64,000 nucleotides of DNA. Source: Arctopsyche grandis. Its lineage: Eukaryota > Arthropoda > Insecta > Trichoptera > Hydropsychidae. A program made the translations under genes and the position numbers. This document shows positions 1 to 12,700 of the stretch, in pieces. The notes beneath the pieces are model-generated. The model was not told where the DNA came from. It worked only from the letters and a program-made list of their open reading frames with translations, and ran no database searches. Where the stretch lies: the NCBI RefSeq assembly GCF_051622035.1, contig NC_135362.1, positions 16,033,501-16,097,500 of the forward strand. Direction: 5' to 3'. The stretch's first letter is position 1, and the number at the start of each line of letters is the position of its first letter.

Positions 1-78
1 AAAATTGGCCAATTGGATTTTTAAACGACTTATCAATTTGATTTTTAATATTTTAATATTTAAGAATTTAATTTAATA

Positions 79-291
<213 letters not shown>

Positions 292-912
292 ACATAGTCC
301 AATCTTGAGCAAATTATAAATATACCTACCAATTTTTCAGTATATTTTTTTTATTATTATTAATTTACACATGAATTTTAATATTTTTGTGATATGTGTT
401 CTGAAACTTTTGATTTTCTTCACAATTAACTCGCGTTAATTATACTCGAAACGATCAATTGACGATAACTGGTTTGTGTCAGCCTTGATCAGTCCAGAGA
501 ACAGAACAAATGGGTGCGATGAACTTCACAGCTTTGAAAACGGCACTTTTTGTCCGCTGCACTGCTGTCGTTGTGGAAAACTGATTTTTCGCTGTTTTTG
601 CATCGTAATCATGTATAGGTAGGTATAAATATATCATCAAGGTTTTTAAATAATAATAAAAAATGTGGACAATCTCAGAACAACAGTGTTCGCCAAGTGA
701 GCTGTTTTTGGGTGTGAACCTTTTTTTTCGACTAATAAAGAACGAATACTAAGAAATTTATATTGTTCTCGCATCCTTTGAAAGGAAATAACTGGAATGA
801 ATACTTATGGTTAGATTTCAGCGGTGGCGTTTTCATATCCCAGGAAAACGAGTTTCCTATTGTTCTCAATAGTGAACTACATATATTGTTAATAGTGAAC
901 TATGTATAATAT

Positions 913-1297
913 TGTTGCGTAGGGGTGGGTGGAGGATCCAAGTAAAAGGCCAACAGTCGTTTCACAGCATTTATTGATGATTAAGGAGATACACGCACTG
1001 TCACTGCTCAGTCCAGAATGACATGATATCGCCTACGTACCTCCTTATAAAGGGTAGATCTCTCAGGACGCCTAATCTGTTTACCTGTTGTATAGTCACG
1101 TATTCGGATATGTATTTCCACGACATTGGGTCTCCCCGTACCGATTCTGAGAAATAACTAATAACGGTCATTGTTTAGCCTAAATGCACTTAGAGTCCAG
1201 ATATAATCCTTGGAAGTAAGTGCATGCACTTAGTTAATCCGATAACAGATATCCGTTGGTCTAAGTGCAGTTCGCTCAATCCGCGGCGTACGTAACA
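913..1297 (-). mobile_element. Solo-LTR-like sequence
   Basis: The block begins TGTTGCGTA and ends TACGTAACA, the TG...CA inverted termini expected of a retrotransposon LTR. Read on the minus strand it contains an AATAAATGCTGTG polyadenylation-type signal near 970. No coding retroelement sequence flanks it, so a solo LTR is the simplest reading. I could not find a clean target-site duplication, which lowers confidence. Confidence 0.35.
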
Positions 1298-1372
1298 TTA
1301 TTGTCAAGTATTGTGAATTGTCAACCCATTTTTTGTCCAAATAGAAACCGGCCGTCGTCCCTTACTTATGGT

Positions 1373-1546
1373 TAGAGGTAGGACCGGAAGCGTGCTTTTT
1401 CCAGGAAACAGGGCGTTTTGGGTCTATTTTCCAGGAAATAGAGGAAACTACAAAGCTGGAGTGCAAAAAAAAAAGATTCATCATAAAAATGAACAATACA
1501 CGACGAACAATAAATAAAGAACGGCACGCTTCCGGTCCTACCTCTA
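1373..1546. mobile_element. hAT-type MITE (TAGAGGTAGGACCGG family)
   Basis: A 174-bp element whose ends are inverted repeats (TAGAGGTAGGACCGGAAGCG at the left, its complement at the right). It is flanked on both sides by the same 8 bp, CTTATGGT (1365-1372 and 1547-1554). An 8-bp target duplication is the hAT hallmark. It has no coding capacity. Related copies lie near 43.65-43.79 and 45.04-45.35 kb. Confidence 0.85.
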
Positions 1547-1880
1547 CTTATGGTATTTTAGTACCTGCTCTGCAGGGATGTAGTGCGAAAAAAGGATTGC
1601 CGGAACGCTGAATTTACTAACTTTAACACCCCCACCCACACTCAAATTATTTTCGTTGAATTTTTTATATTAGCTAATAATGTTTTTTTTAATTGTTTTT
1701 GTCTATGTTTCTTATTCTATTTTGTCTATTTGTAACATATCTAATTATTTTAGACATTAAACAAAATAAGAATATTTTTATAACATTTCATTTTTGCTGT
1801 TATTTTCGTATTATTATTATTATTAGAATATTACTATATAATAATATGAAGTGGTTATAATGAGTGTGTTATAAAGAGTA

Positions 1881-2018
1881 AAAAGATTCAAATACCTGGG
1901 TACCTGGCTGAATGAAGAGATGGACCCAGATGAAGATCTAAGAATCCGCATCGAGATGGCTAGAACAGCATTTATTAAAATGAAGGCGGCGCTTGCAAAC
2001 AAGCATCTCAATGGTTAA
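1881..2018 (+). pseudogene. Non-LTR reverse transcriptase C-terminal fragment
   Basis: Translation gives about 45 residues beginning KRFKYLGTWLNEEMD and continuing RIEMARTAFIKMKAAL before a stop. This is the region after the RT catalytic core in insect non-LTR (LINE) polyproteins. The MART-FIKMKAAL-NKHLN string recurs at 42.09 kb, so both come from one element family. It is a truncated relic with no start and no catalytic YADD box. Confidence 0.7.
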
Positions 2019-2069
2019 AAACAGGAAATAAGTAATGTTTATTACAGACGGGCAGACCGATGTCGTTAA

Positions 2070-2621
2070 CCCTTTGAATGCTGACCAACGCCGATCGGCG
2101 TTTTGCCAACAAGTCCATGTACCTGAAAAACGCCGATCGGCGTTGTATTTTGAGCATGTACAAAGTAAACAAGAATACTACCCGCTAAGCCTTTCCAGGT
2201 AGCATTGAACATGGGTCGTGTAATCCGTGTCATTCATTTGTCAACATTTATAAAGACTGGTTTACACCGGAATTTCTGAATTTATAACCATAGCAGAATT
2301 TCCCGATGGAAATAACTGCCGAGTATTTTTGATTGTGGCTTGGCATTTAGATTGTGTGCATTACATTTTAACAACAATGAAGAAGATGGAACTAGTTTTG
2401 GAAAAATACATACTTTTGTTTATTTTATATTGTTGCAAGACAGATTAGAGAGTCTAAATACACATTTGCAAAACTCGCGGTAGTTATCTAGGGTAGTGCT
2501 ACAATTTTTATACTTTTTGGATTTGGCCTTTATTGGATTTCTACATAATTCTATTTGGAAATGTTGGCGAAATTTTCAGCGTGGCGGGCTTTCATCAGAA
2601 AAGACGTCAGCACTCAAAGGG
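2070..2621. mobile_element. piggyBac-like MITE with TTAA target sites
   Basis: The element is bounded by TTAA on both sides (2066-2069 and 2622-2625). Its terminal inverted repeats begin CCCTTTGAATGCTGAC and end with the complement GTCAGCACTCAAAGGG, which is piggyBac-type architecture. The left part carries two copies of the palindrome CGCCGATCGGCG. There is no transposase frame, so it is non-autonomous. Confidence 0.8.
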
Positions 2622-2777
2622 TTAAAATACATATTATATTTTATATTGAAAATCCCGATCAACGCATCTATAGAAAAAAAACGACCAATAGGATAAGGAT
2701 AGAATTATAAAAATAAACTTCGGCCAAATGTAGCTCACTACGGTATCATTTTAGATATTTCCACCACCGTGGAATTA

Positions 2778-2996
2778 AGGTCTGTTCATACCTATCCAGC
2801 ACGACCCGTATCCTGCAGGTGTCATGCAAGTGCGGATAGTATTCTTTGGTACATTATATGGAAGTATTCATACTCCATTCGCGCATGCGCATTTACGCAT
2901 TCATGCGCGTCCATATAGAATGTACTAAAGAATACTGTGCGTACTTGCAGGATACTTGCAGGATTCGGGTCGTGCTGGATAGGTATGAACAGACCT
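2778..2996. mobile_element. Foldback MITE, Harbinger-like (TTA target site)
   Basis: A 219-bp near-complete inverted repeat beginning AGGTCTGTTCATACCTATCC and ending with its complement. It is flanked by TTA on both sides (2775-2777, 2997-2999). A 3-bp TTA/TWA duplication suits PIF/Harbinger. The whole element could fold into a hairpin. Confidence 0.7.
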
Positions 2997-3229
2997 TTAC
3001 TCGTAGAGAGGAATTTTGCCATTCCCTACAACCTTATCGTCATGCCCTTGCTCTTTTCGTTATGTTTACTTTTGATGGCAACCGATGTGATTGAATTGTC
3101 GTATGTGTGTATAGCTCATTGATATTTGCGTGATACGCTATCGAATAAATCGTTTCGATTCCGTTCCATGTTCAATTTTGAGCTGATAACGAGCCCAATG
3201 TGACCAATTAGCTTCGGCGGGTTGGCGAG

Positions 3230-3296
3230 ATGGCAACCGACTCCACAGGTGACATCGAGGCGAGGATAAATTCTGAAAATGCTACCAAAAGCAAAG
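3230..3296 (+). CDS. Tpd52: TPD52 family, alternative first coding exon (short isoform)
   Basis: The ATG at 3230 opens a 22-codon frame (MATDSTGDIEARINSENATK, then SK) that ends one base into a codon at a strong donor, G|GTAAGAA. That phase is exactly what the acceptor at 6912 needs (G + TG = Val), so it joins to the same second exon as the long first exon at 6325. The resulting protein is 201 residues, close to the usual TPD52-family size of about 185-225. I infer a separate promoter just upstream, in 3.0-3.2 kb. The exon is not recognised by homology; it is supported by phase, donor strength and protein length. Confidence 0.65.
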
Positions 3297-3696
3297 GTAA
3301 GAACCACTGAAACGCTCCTTTCTTTTGCGTAACTTTTAACCGCTGCGTCACGACGAGGATCGATACTTGTGGAAGTGTAACACGTTATGACGATGCAATA
3401 CACACTGCCATTGTGCTCAATAGAAGCGCTGGATTACATACATACGTTTTCAAGTTAAATATCGTCGTTTTACGGCAGGCTGGTTTGCTTTCGAGTCGTT
3501 CGCTATGAGTATGTATTTGAAACCCGGTCGATATATCGATTTAAATTAATTATTACCATATAGTTGTTGATTAGAATCGTATTAGAATTTAGCTAGAAAG
3601 TAATTTGACTATTTTGGTATGAAATAATTGTCTATTTATTGTGTCGATGAAATAAATGTTTATTGGGTTTTTAAAATTTATTCTGAGCATAGTTTT

Positions 3697-3850
3697 TAAT
3701 GCTGCTGGTCAGACTTGGATATTTGTGACTCCAAGTCGATCGTTTCCTATCAGAGTTTGCCAAATTATCTGATTTCATTGTTGAAGCGGTTCGTCCATCA
3801 AATTGGCAAAAATCATTCTACCCACTTGTCACTATTTGAATACTAGTGTT
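3697..3850 (+). repeat. SINE body fragment
   Basis: The segment running GCTGCTGGTCAGACTTGG ... GATCGTTTCCTATCAGAG ... CACTATTTGAA matches the body of the SINE at 40.73-40.87 kb with scattered differences. The tRNA-like head is not joined to it, so it is a truncated or rearranged copy. Confidence 0.6.
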
Positions 3851-4672
3851 GTACCCGATGAAATATCATCGCTTGGGTGTTGGCATATTAAGTTATTAAA
3901 TAAAAGAAATGTGTCGGCTCTGTGTTCGATCCGCACGCGGTCGATTTTTTTTCAAATACCTTCTAAATATATTTAATTTAATATTTATATTTAATTGTTT
4001 AATATGAAAAAGAAACGGTAAATACTACCTACTTACCTACCTATGTACATGTAAACAATATAAAACACCAATAGAAAAATTAATTAAAAAAAAATTTAAA
4101 TAGATGGCGGTAAATGTTCAGAGACTTGGCGCTGTCTATTTGCCTAGAGGAAACATTGGTAGCAAACAGTTTATATACAAGTTTTTTTCTTTTGTTATTC
4201 GTATACGTTTGGTTGGAAGTGGTTTAGCTGTGACGTATGTATGTCGGATCGAAGCGACTATTATAGTATGGCGAGCGTTATCTCAAATACACATACAGAC
4301 AGACAGACACACAGAATAGCGATATTATATATGTATATGATGATTTCAAAAATGTATTATTTATATTACAGATAATACATTTTTCTATAACATATATTCT
4401 ATAACATACATATGTATGTAGATGTCTGGCTAATTTTCTTATATATAATATTTGTATTATGCTTATATGTATGTATGTCTGGTCACAGTGACGCGTTCTG
4501 TCATATCTCTGGCGACTATTCTGTAATATCACTGTGGCTAATACGTAAATAAATATTAAAATGGTAGAATTTTTTCATTTCGACATTTTCCACGAGTTGT
4601 GTAAGTGTAGGTTACGGTTGTCATTTTTCGGGGTCTGATATTGAGTCATGGTATAATCAATTAATATCATTA

Positions 4673-4900
4673 TTTTTTGTAAATATAGCTACAGCGTAGC
4701 TATATTTACAAAAAATTGTTTACCAGTAGAAAGGTCGAGGGTTCAAATTCCGGCCGGAATCGAATAATTATTCGATTTGTATACGCTGCTGGCAAAATCT
4801 GGATGGTTATTAAATCTAGATCGACCATCTTCTGTTAGATTGGGGCAATTTATCTAACTTTGTTGTTGTGGCGGATATTCTCCCCTTCCGTTTTTTTCGC
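4673..4900. repeat. Palindrome followed by SINE-like sequence
   Basis: 4673-4716 is a near-perfect palindrome (TTTTTTGTAAATATAGCTAC and its complement around a 3-base centre). Next to it is a pol III B-box-like GGGTTCAAATTCC (about 4739-4751). The following text, GCTGCTGGCAAAATCTGGAT, is organised like the SINE body seen elsewhere in the window but is diverged, so it is probably a distinct SINE subfamily. Confidence 0.4.
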
Positions 4901-5181
4901 AAATCTGAAATTGTTGATTAGCCAGAAGTAAAACTTTTGTCTTGTGTGAGTTTCTCTACATTAGAGCTCAAACTTGTATCGAAAATACTCTCATAGCCTT
5001 ATTTTGTTTTTCACACTTCTTGTATTTCTCAAATACATAGATTAAGTCATGGGTTGGTCACATCCGAATTTTTTAACTAGCGTACGTTTTGTATCCAAAA
5101 GTAACTACATATATCGACATGTTGACTGGGTTTTAGCAAAAATTGTGACAACCTTTATACGAGGAAATATAAATATTACCC

Positions 5182-5403
5182 CTATTTATTTCCCACTGAC
5201 TTTTTACAAGGTATTCTAGGCTTTGACTCATTTTCTTCGAGAAGAATTATTGCCATTTCCAAATATTTCTTTGGAGTATTAAAGGGAAGTATTGACAAAC
5301 CTTCGATTTTATCGGAACTTAAATTTTGGGCGCCTGAATGCGGTAGAGCTTTGCGTAATCGTTTACTTTTCCAACCTATTGCTGCGAAAACGTCTGCTTT
5401 CAA
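5182..5403 (-). pseudogene. Unidentified protein-like fragment, probably transposon-derived
   Basis: A 73-codon minus-strand frame with balanced, non-repetitive composition (KRLRKALPHSGAQNLSSDKI in the middle). It can be extended upstream by about 12 codons to an in-frame stop. I do not recognise the family. It lies in the intron between the two TPD52 first exons, on the opposite strand, with no splice context. A decayed transposon ORF is the likeliest reading; chance cannot be excluded. Confidence 0.25.
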
Positions 5404-6324
5404 TAACTCATTTTCCTTAATGTGATAGATGAACCTTTAGACCTGTTTGATTGTCATGTTGATGAACTGGTCAATTTCATGAGATTCAACACGAGTCTAT
5501 TTGCCAATTTTTATTGTTCTTTTCTTTTTTTTTGTAAGACTGGTGTGACGCATTGGGGCAACCTGTCAGGTCACAGGTTTTGTTATTATCTATCCATATA
5601 TATATATTGTATTTATTATAATAATAAATCAAATATAAATTGTTAATATGTCCAAGGGAGTTTTCCCATGCAATGTGAAGCTAACACAAGAGAAGCATGT
5701 TATATTGTGCATGTTTTCCATATTGTATAAATAGAAAGCTCCTTTAAAGGAATTGAAACATGTTGCCTGCGTGACTAGAGAAGTATTAAATGGATTTTTT
5801 TTACACTAAACAGGTTTTAGCGAAATTCGGCTCGTCTCATAGGATGTTAGTCCTTTTATATGTATAATATATCACGTTCTCTACATAATATACTACCATT
5901 GTGCATACTCGATTGATCACCATTGCACAAGTGTAGGTTAAATATGTGTTATTGATTCTTAGATACACTCAATAAGCTAACGAATGAATTTGAATGTATA
6001 TAATATAAGTTTCAAGGGACTTGAACGTACATACATATATGATGATTCGATCAATTCGGTCGTTAGCCGAGTCATTCGATTTATGTAGTTTCGAGTATCT
6101 TTACAAGGTTTTTATTGTAGTTTTTATTGTGTCGTGAAAGCATTTTTGCGTTATTTGGCATAGTTTGCTTTCGTACACGTGGACGCTTCGATGTGTGACT
6201 CGACGCCGTCACGTTTGAATTGGGTTTGAGATGAACTAACTGTTGAGCGGTGATGTAAAAACATAAAAAACAAGAGCGGTCGCACAGGTAACGCCAGCAG
6301 GTAACCAGTGGGCAATAGACGGCC

Positions 6325-8925
6325 ATGCAGGATGGGGACGGCGACCCCGACTCGCTAGAACCACTGGAACAGTTGGAAGCACTCGAACCTCAGAGTCTGG
6401 AGTACATCGAGGATCCATACTTTATCCGTTTGGAATCGCACGCGACGCCAAGCCTAGACGAGGACGAGGATGAGGACGAGTCGGAGGCTGTGGCGTGGAG
6501 CCGCCTCTCGCCACCCGATCTCCATGACGATAGTCTCCTCTGCGTGGAGACAGAGTTCGTTTCGGACCAGAAACCGAGGCGGGGGCGGCTGCTAGTTTTC
6601 AAAAGGAAGGTGCGAGACGTTCGCGTCACCTTCCAGGACCTCTCCAAACCGTACTTAGTCAAGATCTCTAGCCACAACAATTACAAGAAGTTCCTAGGCC
6701 TGGCCGCAGGAGGTTCTACTAACACCAAACACACACACACATCACCGTCAATGCAAAACAGTAGTGCTTTCAAATGCATATTTTCGTTGTAGTACTTTGA
6801 CCTTTGCGCGCTACGGTTTTGCATTTGAGGTGTGCGTCAATTCTATTCTAATGGTAATGTTTGGTTTGGAAAGTCTGTTTTAATTTTGTGTGTGTGTTGT
6901 TTTTTTAATAGTGGATGAAGCTGCTCCGGTCACTCCCGGCGAAGAAGCCGTGCCTGAGCTGATCGGCCTCACTCCGGAGGAGGTCGAGAAGCAGAAAGCG
7001 GAATGGAGTCAGGAGTTAGCGAGAGTCGAAGACGAAATCGCCACACTCAGATTAGTATTGGCTAGCAAGGTTCGAGTAAGTTCAGAGCTGAAGCGTAAGC
7101 TGGGAATTTCCGTGTGGAAAGAGTTCGCCGATGATATGAATCAAGGCATCAAGAATGTCAAGGAGAGTCAAGTGTAAGTCATTATTTTATATTAATTTAT
7201 ACGTTTATTCACATATGTGTCAATATTTATTAGTGTTAGTATAATTAGTAAAATAATAGGCATGCACAAAAGAAGATTCAGTTTTTTTTTTTTGTAATTT
7301 GATGATTTTCATTTTATTTTATTTTTGGATGCCGGATATCTTTCAACGACAGCTATCATAATGTTGAAAATTGTGTTGGACAGATTACTAAAGTTGTTAC
7401 GGATGCTCCAGTGTAAGTAATCCGTAACTGATATTCGATATTCTTGCATTTCTCTTTTACTAATCAGTCTCACTATTTGCATGTATTTTATTTATTTGAT
7501 TCGATACTAATATGGTAGTTATGTATGTTACTATAATATAACAGCTATGCTATTATTTAGGTTTGATGTAAAATTATTCTAATTGTGAATTGTTAAATGG
7601 ATGATTTCCTACACGGCAATTGGTGCCACGAAACTCGCGAAATACAGAATATCTGGCACTCAAATTCTCGTTAGTGTGACAGGTCACGTGCGTGACTCTC
7701 GGTGGGTGAAATTTCGAGTGCTAGATATTCCGTGTGTGAGATCGCCATGTGCCAAATAGTCACAGAATCATGTGAAATGATCTATATTTTTCAAGATGTG
7801 TGTGCAAAAAGTCAGTGTAAGCTCTAAGCTAAATAAGCAGTGTTTTTTTTTAAATCGGTTATTGGGTATTAGTGTTGGCAATAAAGTACGATACATATGT
7901 ATAAACATTTATTAGATTTTCCTTTAATTTATTACTAAACAGTAATTGCATTGCCTTCACTGACATACAATAAACTGATCAATTTCAATGGTGGTGATTT
8001 TACACCATGGTGTAAACATTTTTCTTAAATTATTAATTTTTATTTGAGTTGATTTCCGTTCAGGTGTTGCTTTTTTATATATAAGGTGTGGTTTGCTATT
8101 TAAATTGATATAAATTGTTTTATTTTTATTATTGTAACTTAGGCTAAATTGGTATTTAAATTTGTTGAATAGTATAAGTTTTACCTGTACCTTGTATACG
8201 TACATCTAATATATTATTTCGAAGGAGACTTTGTATGTATGTATGTTTGTTTGGGTCATAGATTCCATGACGTTTAATTTAATAAAAAAAATGAATATTA
8301 AAACTGAAAAACACTAGTATTTAATATTTTCAAAAAATAGGATTACATTTTTTAAAATTAGAATAAAACTTTTATAAAATGATTGTTGTATAATATTAAT
8401 ATGGAGCATATTTTGTGAACATTAAAATTGTTTTGAACTAGTTTAGAGTATAAGGTGATATCAATAATTTATTATTATCTGCATATATGGGAATGTTTGC
8501 AGAAATATGGGTATTGTAATTGGGTTCAAATGTGGATGTTTGATTTTTTTTAATAATTATGTATGTGTGTTTTTCAGATTCCAAAAGACCGAATCTGTGA
8601 TCAAAACAACAGCCGAGAAGACGTCGTCTTTGTTCGGAGGATTGACTTCAAAATTAGGACAGATGAGAAATTCAGATTCTTTCCGTTCATTCGAAGAAAA
8701 AATGGGCAGCGCTTATGAAAACGTAAAGGTACTGAAAATTTTCTCCAATACATATAATTTGTATGCAATATGTTAAAAATGAATGATCTTTCGTTTCAGG
8801 GGAAAGTATCGAGGTCTAATTCTGAACAAAATTTCGACGAATGCATGAGCGAGGGCCGAGATCGTAGAAAATCGCAACCCGTAGCAACTTCGCCCACGAT
8901 TCCAGAGAATGTACCCCTTCAATAA
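6325..8925 (+). CDS. Tpd52: TPD52 (tumor protein D52) family protein, long isoform
   Basis: Coding exons are 6325-6712, 6912-7173, 8578-8728 and 8800-8925, giving 308 residues (328 with the cassette exon 7353-7412). All junctions are GT-AG and in phase. Exon 1 encodes a long acidic N-terminus, with Asp/Glu runs around residues 45-55, that is absent from the short isoform. Exon 2 opens VDEAAPVTPGEE and holds the family coiled coil (LTPEEVEKQKAEWSQELARV, then DEIATLRLVLASK). Exon 3 holds KTESVIKTTAEKTSSLFGGL and SFRSFEEKMGSAYENVK, the conserved C-terminal block. TPD52 proteins dimerise through the coiled coil and act in vesicle trafficking and lipid-droplet biology. Exon 4 is a polar, Ser-rich tail. 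Convergent with AGO1 downstream. The family call is firm; the ATG at 6325 is the first in a frame open through exon 1. Confidence 0.9.
7353..7412 (+). CDS. Tpd52: TPD52 in-frame cassette exon (60 nt)
   Basis: Between the second and third coding exons, 60 nt are bounded by ..CGACAG and GTAAGTAA. Entered with the GT carried over from exon 2, it reads V-YHNVENCVGQITKVVTDAP-V and leaves with the same two-base phase, so including or skipping it preserves the frame. Mammalian TPD52-family genes have alternatively spliced inserts just after the coiled coil, which fits. The acceptor polypyrimidine tract is weak, as is common for regulated exons. Confidence 0.7.
7600..7770. repeat. Foldback repeat in TPD52 intron
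   Basis: Imperfect inverted arms (AATATCTGGCACTCAAATT versus AATTTCGAGTGCTAGATATT) lie around a CACGTG-containing centre. The arm sequence GGCACTCAA.TTCTCGTTAG recurs at about 26.07 kb, so this is a dispersed foldback/MITE family. Confidence 0.5.
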
Positions 8926-9205
8926 TATTAATAACATTCGAATGCTTTTGCACCGAAAGTGCTAACGCGCTTGAAACTGCAATGCTATAAACTTGTTCGT
9001 TTTAAGATGTCCAACCTATTGCAAAACAACAGATTACTATATTCTTACACAAGAGTTGAAGACAATTATCCAAGAGTTGTACTGTGTTAACGTAGCCGTT
9101 TTAAACGATATTTTGACTTCAACCGATAGTAAAATTTGAATGCAAAGGATATTTTTGTGATCTTATATATGTAGATCCGTCTATTTTCCCAGTTTGAATA
9201 ATAAT

Positions 9206-9211
9206 AATAAA
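9206..9211 (+). terminator. Probable TPD52 polyadenylation signal
   Basis: This AATAAA lies 281 nt after the TPD52 stop at 8923-8925, just before a GT/T-rich stretch. It is the best candidate 3' end before the convergent AGO1 unit. Confidence 0.45.
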
Positions 9212-9774
9212 AAAATGATCATATTATATAATCTCGCTTGGTTTTAATATACATTCATATGCAAGCGTCAGTGTTTATTAATATTTCAAAACGTGTACTT
9301 TTAATTTCTATTTGTATATATTTATAATATACTAACTGATTATAATTTTGGCTTATTTTTACACCGTTAACTGGAATTAAAATTGAATGTATCTGATCTG
9401 CACACTACTCACTGTGAGATCTATGCTTAAAATGCAACGGGTTCGATCTTATACTAGTGTTCATATTAAAAAAAGAAAATATATTTCTTTATGTTTCAAA
9501 AAGACAACTTTGTCCTAAGTGAACTGCCTTAATAAATACATTGTCAAATTTATCCAATAAGTTAATTGGTTTGATAGATATTAATCAAATCACTTGCGTA
9601 TACATATATATATTATTGTGAACTCAAATATTTATATTTTGAAAATTTTCAGTAAATTATTGTAAACCTACATATGTACATATATTGAATTTTATTATAA
9701 TTTTCCCCATCCTATAAAATCCAATCCAATACAATTGTAACGGGAGACAAATTGAAAACACATTTCATTCTAGA

Positions 9775-12700
9775 ATATTGACTTTTATTGTGGTCTTGAG
9801 AACATACAGAATATGGTAGGATTTTTATAAATAATTTTAATTAAAAACATCCGGTGAATAATGAGAAAGATTGTACCTAAAGAATGTCTGTAACTAATTA
9901 ACATATTGCAAAAATTGAAAGTCGGCTAACAATTGTATTTTAGTAGTAGGCACACCACATCCGTTTTAAACTTGTACCCTGCACGAAGACTTATAAACAA
10001 ATAAACCCATATATATTTTTCCATTTCATCACTAATAAAAGAACAATGACATTTCTGACAATCTGGGTTAGACGACTGGTGTTCTGATAAGGAAGAATAC
10101 TGACACAAACGTTACTGGTGCTTACGGCGAATCTACACAAAATATATATATAATTATTAAAATATTGATTATTTAAAAAAACAATAATATTATAGTTCAG
10201 GATACGTTCCATATTCTAAAAGTTCCATTTGAGCCTAAAAGTAGAATAAAATAAATTATATCTATCGGTCGCGTTTGTAGAACAAATTCATTAAAACTTA
10301 TCAACTAATGTAGTCTAAGCAGATATAAAGAGACTTGCAACAATAGCTGCTTACATTATGTGGAAGAAAACAATATTTTTCCTTTTTCTTTTAATGATGT
10401 TTAAAGCAAATGATCACTTAGAATACTAAACATAAACTCAATAGCAATTAAGCGTAAATTGACATTATATTTTAAGGTATTTACGACTTTTATTTCATTT
10501 TTGTACCAAATTGCAATAATGTTGAAACTTCACGATGACTTTTTTCTCTTGACATAAATGCGAATAATTCGATTGAATTATGAGTACTGAAAACAGCTTT
10601 TGGTTATTAAATCAATACAATAAAGTGAACAAAACACCAAATTTAGAGTTAGCTGCATGTTGCAAACATTAGTAATAATTACTATAAAGCGAAAGGACAA
10701 TTTCATTTGAAAGCGCACCAACCAGTATAACAACGGTTTATTTGACAGAATTTGTCAAATTCATGAGAAATAATAGCAGCTTTACAACGGTCATTCGACA
10801 TTGGCTGATGAGATACGGTACACCATAATTCTCAATTAACTCTTTTGCCGCCACCAGCGAGTCAATATTTTGGACTATCACGATTGTGTGAAAACCACAA
10901 CATTTATTTCTTTAATTTTTTTGCCTGTTGACTTAATTTGACTAGAGAATTTTGCAAAGTGTGAAATTTACTAGCAATTGACTTATTGATCAATAGAGTT
11001 GTGTTGTAATGACTCAAATTTAGGTCTAAATTAATTTGGATACAATCTTTGCAACCGAAATGCAAAATAAAGTGTAATTTTTACAAAAACTAGTCAGTTT
11101 TCACATATTTTCATTTTTTTTTACATAAAATATGACGCAAAAAGGTGTTAATACTAATTCAGGGTAAGTGGTTAGCTTGAGTATGATCACAAAGTAATTC
11201 AAATTACATACTATTTACGAATTGTAGAAAACGATATTACTAAAATAAATTTGAATACACAAAGTAAGACGCAAACGTGTTTGCGTCAAAGTATTGGTCA
11301 AAACTAGTAGCAACATACTTTTATCCATGTATGTAAATTTAAACGGCGAATACCAATCAATTTGCGCTGTTAAGTGATTTGAAAATTAATTTCACCGGTA
11401 ATTATTGCAACAATGCCAAAGCTTAGTATTTTCAACTGGTTTTGAAGAATATGTTAAAAAAACAATGAGAACAAATTTAAATGCTGGAAAAAGGCACAAA
11501 TAAATAAAGCGACCCTTTCGAGTATAAACACGACACAAACATTCAACACGGATAATCTAAATTTTTAATATTAAATTAATTAACATCAATATAGATATAA
11601 TACATCAGTGGAGGTTCTATAAAAAAGAGGATATTGTCAAATAATGAAATTAAACAAAATGCCGATCGTGATAAAATCAAGTCTCTAATTACAAAATTGT
11701 TAAATGCAGCCACTGCATGTGCATTTTAAAAATGACACCGCAGCAAATGCAAATAGATTTCCCCAACAAATAATAAAAAATATCAAACCGTGTCGGTCTT
11801 TAATAATACACTTAGAACATATTCAATATTTTTTCAATGATGTAATGAAACCAAATATATATATATATATATATATATTTGGATAAAATAATTAATGATT
11901 ATGTAGAAAAAATAAGGTTACGTGCTGAATGTCAATACAACTCATGGAGTTCTTTGAACCCTTACGAGCTTAAAATATAATTTTGTTTTAATATACATAC
12001 ATAATTACTCACTACATATATTAAAATTCTCTCATCTCAAACGAAATGCATAATTTATATATGTATATACATATATAGCCCAATTTACATATATGCTCAC
12101 ATTACACGAATTACAAGCAGAGTAGATAGTGGTCAATATTACGAATTATCATTACGTTGAAACAACGATGAGAAGAAAAAATAAAAAGAAAAAAACTTAA
12201 AAAAAACCTTAACGACTTAATTGCATAAAATCCCTTGTATGTATTTAATTATAATTAAATTATTTCACGTTTATTTTTTGCATATGTAGAAACTAGTGGA
12301 TTAGTGACATAGTTAATATTTAATGATACAATTGAGTGATCTCAATATTACAATGTCAATTTTTCGTTCTAATGTTTAAAGTCACTAACTAGTGGGGGAA
12401 TAATATATGATTTCAAAAAACTTATTACAAAAACCGTGGTGAAAAAAAAGCACGCTTTGTAAGTTTTGAAATAAACAATTATAAAATAATAAATATCATG
12501 TATTGAAAATATCCTATCAAAAAGTTACAAAACAATCAATTTAACAATTTGAAATAAAAAAAATAAATTTAACTTTACTCTGGGCATGCATAGGTTTTAT
12601 TAATTCCTTTGGTATCCAGATTTGCATGAAGTTTATACAACTTTGAGATCTAATTCTATAACAATCATATTTAAAATACACATTAATATATGGCAGTGGA

